A stretch of DNA of 64,000 nt from Burkholderia gladioli. Lineage in GTDB: Bacteria > Pseudomonadota > Gammaproteobacteria > Burkholderiales > Burkholderiaceae. Numbering within the stretch: position 1 is the stretch's first letter; each line of letters begins with the position of its first letter. The notes below the pieces were generated by a model. That model made no database searches. It was not told the origin of the DNA and saw nothing but the letters and a program-made list of their open reading frames with translations. Of this stretch, positions 62,595-64,000 are shown in pieces. The stretch is from assembly GCF_000959725.1 (NCBI RefSeq), contig NZ_CP009322.1:3162001-3226000 (forward strand). Reading direction: 5' to 3'. The position numbers and the translations under genes are program-made.

Positions 62595-64000
62595 AACGAA
62601 TCGAAGCGATCATCGGCCATCACACCGCGCAGCTCCCCGCCTGGCTCAACAGCCGATCGGTGCTGGTCGGCGGCGCGCTCGTCGGCGCGCTGCTGATCGG
62701 CGCGGCCGGCAGCTTCGCGTGGTGGGAGCATCGCAGCGCGATCGACGACGAGCGCGGCAGCGCCGAGATGCTGGCGCGCGCGCTCGACGACCAGGGCGCG
62801 CGCGCCGCCAGCACCGCCAATTCGATCGCGCGCTCGATCGACAGCACGCTGCAGACGCGCGACCTGCGCGGCACGTCCTTCGCCAACCTGATGCTGGCGC
62901 GCAGCATCGCCGGCACGCCGATGCTGCGCAGCGTCTCGCTGGTCGACAGCGAGGGCGAGGTGTTCGCCAGCTCGAACCCGGCCAACCTCGGCGCGCATCT
63001 CGACCTGGCGCGGCTGCCGGGCCCGCGCGTGCCGGTCGCCGACGGCGATCTCGCGATCGGCCGTCCGGTGGCGGGCCGCGATCTCGCCGATTCCTCGCTG
63101 CTGCGCGGCGCGCGGGCCGGCGCCGGCAATGCCCTGCCGCTGCACTTCCTGCCGCTCGCGCGGGCCAGCGTGACGCCCAACGGCGACGTGATCCGCATCG
63201 TGGTCGCGCTCAATCCCGACTACCTCAAGACCAGCTTCCAGATGCTGCTGGGCGACGCCTCGCGCTCGGCCGGGCTCTACACGCTCGACGGCACGCCGGT
63301 GGTAACCACCGGCGTGCCGCTCGACAAGGCCGGCGCGCTGGGCGCGCATGCACTGTTCCGCAACCTGCTGCCGCGTGCCGAGAGCGGCAGCTTCGCGGCG
63401 CTCGATTTCGACGGCACCTCCAGCATCGGCGCCTGGCGCACCGCGCGGCGCTGGCCGCTGGTGACGGTGGTGGCCACCCCGGCCGAGAGCGCGCTCGCCA
63501 CCTGGACCGTGGTCGCGCACTGGGTCACGCTCGGCAGCGGCGCCGCGCTGCTGCTGTGGGGCGTGTTCTGCACCGCCGCCTCGCGCAGCCTGCGCCAGAA
63601 CGCGCTGACCATCGCCGCGCTGGGGCAGCTGATGCGCGAGATCGCCAGCAGCGAGGCGCGCAACACGGCGGTGCTGACCAGCGCGATGGACGGCATGGTC
63701 ACGCTCGACGCGCTCGGGCACGTGGTGGAATTCAACCGCGAGGCCGAGCGCATCTTCGGCTATCGCGCCGAGAACCTGATCGGCCAGCCCGGCGAGGCGC
63801 TGCTGCCCGACGAGATCCACGAACTGATGCGCGACCGCCGCCTGCCCGGCGAGGACGACCGCTCGGCCACGCCGCGCCGCCGGCTCGAGCTGAACGCGCG
63901 GCGCGCCAACGGCCGCGTGTTCCCGGCCGAGATCTCGGTGGCGCCGGTGGACGTGGACGGCGAGCTGTACTACTTCTGCACCGTGCGCGACCTGTCCGAG
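62591..64000 (+). CDS. Membrane PAS-domain sensor protein, C-terminus beyond the window
   Basis: Translation from the GTG at 62591, which overlaps the preceding stop, stays open for 470 codons to the window edge. It has a first membrane helix (about 25-46), a periplasmic sensing domain of about 250 residues (LVDSEGEVFASSNPANLGAH, VVALNPDYL), a second helix (about 310-330) and a PAS domain (AMDGMVTLDALGHVVEFNRE, IFGYRAENLIGQPGEALLPD). A histidine kinase or cyclic-di-GMP output would be expected after the edge. The coupled solute-binding protein may bind its periplasmic part. Confidence 0.85.
   Translation, partial: MKRIEAIIGHHTAQLPAWLNSRSVLVGGALVGALLIGAAGSFAWWEHRSAIDDERGSAEMLARALDDQGARAASTANSIARSIDSTLQTRDLRGTSFANLMLARSIAGTPMLRSVSLVDSEGEVFASSNPANLGAHLDLARLPGPRVPVADGDLAIGRPVAGRDLADSSLLRGARAGAGNALPLHFLPLARASVTPNGDVIRIVVALNPDYLKTSFQMLLGDASRSAGLYTLDGTPVVTTGVPLDKAGALGAHALFRNLLPRAESGSFAALDFDGTSSIGAWRTARRWPLVTVVATPAESALATWTVVAHWVTLGSGAALLLWGVFCTAASRSLRQNALTIAALGQLMREIASSEARNTAVLTSAMDGMVTLDALGHVVEFNREAERIFGYRAENLIGQPGEALLPDEIHELMRDRRLPGEDDRSATPRRRLELNARRANGRVFPAEISVAPVDVDGELYYFCTVRDLSE

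Overview
The window is GC-rich, densely coded DNA that looks like a plant-associated Burkholderia (gladioli/glumae/plantarii type). The grounds are a pqqABCDE cluster with an S9 peptidase, a Porin_4-type porin, many LysR-type regulators, Yej and Liv ABC systems, and a very large two-partner-secretion adhesin/toxin. This assignment rests on gene content only; no rRNA or tRNA gene is visible.

Layout. 1-2210: the N-terminal part of a LysE-family exporter, a possible small RNA on the minus strand, and a general porin. 2239-7501: PQQ biosynthesis (pqqA, B, C, D, E and an S9 peptidase, all on minus). 7829-12848: a quinone oxidoreductase/aldehyde dehydrogenase pair with a divergent LysR gene, a DUF2164 protein and a second LysR gene. 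12999-15603: an exported alpha/beta hydrolase with an Asp nucleophile, divergent from a CGNR zinc-finger protein, then an SDR that lacks the usual catalytic Tyr. 16182-24762: a tight minus-strand operon with a branched-chain-amino-acid-type ABC importer (five genes), an M20 amidohydrolase/carbamoylase and an M81 (MlrC-type) metallopeptidase. A divergent FadR/GntR regulator faces it across a perfect 34-bp palindrome that covers the predicted operon start site.

24830-34110 is the accessory island and the most novel part. It holds a 2545-codon CdiA/FHA-type protein whose stop codon overlaps the GTG start of an 89-residue, two-helix membrane protein, the probable immunity protein. Two more paralogues follow, one intact and one frameshifted in a homopolymer, with a decayed IS3-family transposase between gene copies. 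No TpsB/CdiB transporter gene lies in the window. Base composition drops in the toxin tip and immunity array, as expected for swapped cassettes.

34246-50000: a class A penicillin-binding protein, an RND pump without adaptor or outer-membrane partner, and a long minus-strand run, yejABEF - tldD - tldE/pmbA - GNAT - GNAT - RND. Peptide import, TldD/E-type proteolysis and acetylation are thus placed in one apparent transcription unit. 50093-57626: a TonB-dependent receptor, then a tonB-exbB-exbD-exbD-TPR-XRE/cupin operon. A structured region with a plus-strand terminator lies between them and may be a small RNA. 58478-64000: a plus-strand signalling operon with overlapping genes: REC-PAS histidine kinase, response regulator, HPt protein, STAS protein, solute-binding protein, and a membrane PAS sensor cut by the window edge.
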